7,640 nt of DNA, taken from Bacteroidota bacterium (GTDB lineage: Bacteria > Bacteroidota > Bacteroidia > Bacteroidales > Prolixibacteraceae). Below, in pieces: positions 6,641-7,640 of this stretch; the first letter of the stretch is position 1, and each line of letters begins with the position of its first letter. Location of the stretch: contig JABMPI010000298.1 in assembly GCA_013203755.1 (NCBI GenBank), positions 1-7,640 on the forward strand, written 5' to 3'. A program made the position numbers and the translations under genes. Under the pieces are notes generated by a model. The model worked only from the letters and a program-made list of their open reading frames with translations, had not been told where the DNA came from and did not search any database.

Positions 6641-6667
6641 CTCAATTGGCAGTTAAGCAGAAAGTGT

Positions 6668-6952
6668 TCACTTTCGATCTTGTTCTCTTTTTAATTCGAC
6701 TTCTACAAGTTGTATTAAATTATCTATCTCGTCTCCAAGTTCTTGTCGATGCTTAATCACAGAATAGGTGAGACTTAATTTGAGCGCCAACAGGTTTCTT
6801 GTTTTTTGATAATGAAGGCTGACGGTGAGTATAAGCGCAGTAGCAGATTTATACGCACTTACTTTCGGATAGCCAGATACATCATTAAAAGCAAAAACGG
6901 TTTGGATTAAGACCCAAACCGCTATTGCTTTTATACATTCTTGTAAGTAGTT
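6668..6952 (-). pseudogene. Startless 94-codon reading frame after the hchA-like gene, possible gene remnant
   Basis: Directly after the TAA of the HchA homologue, the same minus-strand frame stays open for 94 codons to a TGA at 6670-6668. It contains no ATG. The only alternative starts I noted are a TTG and a GTG in its second half. The conceptual translation has a hydrophobic first half (AVWVLIQTVFAF) and a charged helical end (ELGDEIDNLIQLVEVELKR). The strong terminator stem at 6888-6931 lies inside it, which argues against translation of the first part. It could be the 3' remnant of a decayed gene or a chance open frame; I recognise no family. Confidence 0.25.
6888..6931 (-). terminator. 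Intrinsic terminator of the hchA-like gene
   Basis: On the minus strand, 21 bp after the TAA stop, the sequence forms a stem with 16 of 18 pairs and an 8-base loop; its core CGGTTTGG/CCAAACCG is perfect. The descending arm and following bases read TTTTTGCTTTTAA, giving a T-rich tail. The placement and shape fit rho-independent termination. On the plus strand the tail is less T-rich, though some bidirectional activity is possible. Confidence 0.75.
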
Positions 6953-7640
6953 TTATTTCAATTCTTTCAGCAAGGTTTCAGCTGCCAGCTTTCCTAGTTC
7001 ATTAGAAGCTAAAGGACTTGCTCCAGTGATTAATTTTCTATCCAAACAAACGGTTTTGTCTGACTTGGTATTAACAACATTAGCTCCTAAGCTCTTTAGT
7101 TTCTCACTTAATCCCCACGGCATTTGCCCGGGCAAATATCCAATCAGTGGTGTCTGTTTATCAATAGCGTCTGGGAATACGGCCATATTGTATCCTTCAT
7201 AAATAAACGTCTTATTATTAAGTGTAGTTGTTAAAAATGAACCTGGTCCGTGACATAGACTTATTGTAAATAGATCATTTTGATGTGCCCAATTTAATAT
7301 CTTTCCAACGTTTTTGTCTTCAGGAATACCTATCATAGCTCCGTGTCCGCCTGGTACAAAAACCGCAGCATAAGATTCAGTGTTATTGAATGAAGAGTCA
7401 ATAAAGTTCGTTAATTTCATTGGTTTTTCAAAGCTGGTTTTGAGGTCATTATAAATGGCTTTTACATGTTCATCTTTTTCCGGGAAAGCCCACATTTCAA
7501 AAACAACAGGCTTTCCTGTTGGGGTTGCTATTTCGAAATCAAAACCAGCATTTTTAAGATGCAGCATAGGCAACAGGGCTTCTATCGGATGATTTCCTGT
7601 AGAAAACATTTTCCCATTCTGCATTTTCATGTTTTTTTGC
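6953..7640 (-). CDS. hchA: HchA/Hsp31-type DJ-1/PfpI family protein (glyoxalase III-like), 5' end beyond window
   Basis: The frame is open to the right edge. The first ATG inside (7630-7628) begins MKMQNGKMFSTGNHPIE, which corresponds to about residue 60 of E. coli HchA, so it is internal and the true start lies outside. Numbering from that ATG, the catalytic residues are present: Glu17 (HPIE), Cys126-His127 (SLCHGP) and Asp154 (FPDAIDKQTP). VPGGHGAMIGIPED and DRKLITGASPLASNELGKLAAE are also family hallmarks. Homologues convert methylglyoxal to lactate without glutathione and act as a holding chaperone; a protein deglycase role is reported but debated. It acts in the cytoplasm. The zinc ligands of the E. 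coli protein (His86, Glu91, His123) appear replaced by Lys26, Asp31 and Leu63, by recalled alignment. A terminator follows the stop. A specific orthology claim rests on remembered sequence. Confidence 0.9.
   Translation of the reverse strand, partial: QKNMKMQNGKMFSTGNHPIEALLPMLHLKNAGFDFEIATPTGKPVVFEMWAFPEKDEHVKAIYNDLKTSFEKPMKLTNFIDSSFNNTESYAAVFVPGGHGAMIGIPEDKNVGKILNWAHQNDLFTISLCHGPGSFLTTTLNNKTFIYEGYNMAVFPDAIDKQTPLIGYLPGQMPWGLSEKLKSLGANVVNTKSDKTVCLDRKLITGASPLASNELGKLAAETLLKELK

Larger units (their letters stand above)
6171..6667. other. Repeat-filled non-coding gap
   Basis: No gene is seen here. The gap begins with a small perfect hairpin (6192-6196 with 6201-6205, CCGGT/ACCGG) that lacks a T-tract, followed by a C-rich segment with a stem-loop (6282-6304), a heptamer array (6392-6419) and repeat block B (6471-6640) ending in a GAA microsatellite. 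Confidence 0.65.

Noticed and set aside
6812..6910. 32-codon plus-strand frame (MKADGEYKRSSRF...)
   Set aside because: Too short to support, without ribosome-binding evidence, and it ends inside the terminator stem of the opposite strand.

Overview
The window looks like part of a Bacteroidota chromosome, most plausibly an environmental Bacteroidales-type member; the rank below phylum is inference. The case rests on a secreted protein with a type IX secretion (T9SS) C-terminal sorting domain, an adjacent TonB-dependent receptor with an N-terminal carboxypeptidase-regulatory-like domain, weak or absent Shine-Dalgarno sequences, and long gaps filled with simple-repeat mosaics.

Layout. Positions 1-341 (minus) hold the 5' part of an AT-rich gene for a small two-helix membrane protein that runs off the left edge. 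Positions 342-1025 are non-coding, with heptamer tandem repeats, one copy of a 34-bp dispersed repeat, and a ~210-bp element bounded by imperfect inverted repeats. Positions 1026-1784 and 1799-4099 (plus) are a likely two-gene operon: a T9SS cargo protein and a TonB-dependent outer-membrane receptor. Positions 4100-4697 are a repeat-filled gap. Positions 4698-6170 (plus) encode an exported alpha/beta hydrolase with a TPR-like C-terminus. Positions 6171-6667 are a second repeat-filled gap sharing 31-bp and 25-bp identical blocks with the first. Positions 6668-6952 hold a startless minus-strand reading frame and an intrinsic terminator. Positions 6953-7640 (minus) are most of an HchA/Hsp31-type DJ-1 family gene whose N-terminus lies beyond the right edge.

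How the genes fit together. The T9SS protein and the receptor lie 14 bp apart and probably act together at the cell surface, the receptor importing an unidentified ligand. The hydrolase and the HchA homologue are separated from them by repeat islands and look like independent units. I found no defence system, CRISPR array, RNA gene or intact mobile element. The unexplained part of the window is its intergenic DNA: four 7-bp-period arrays with different unit sequences, shared mosaic blocks, palindromes and an inverted-repeat element.
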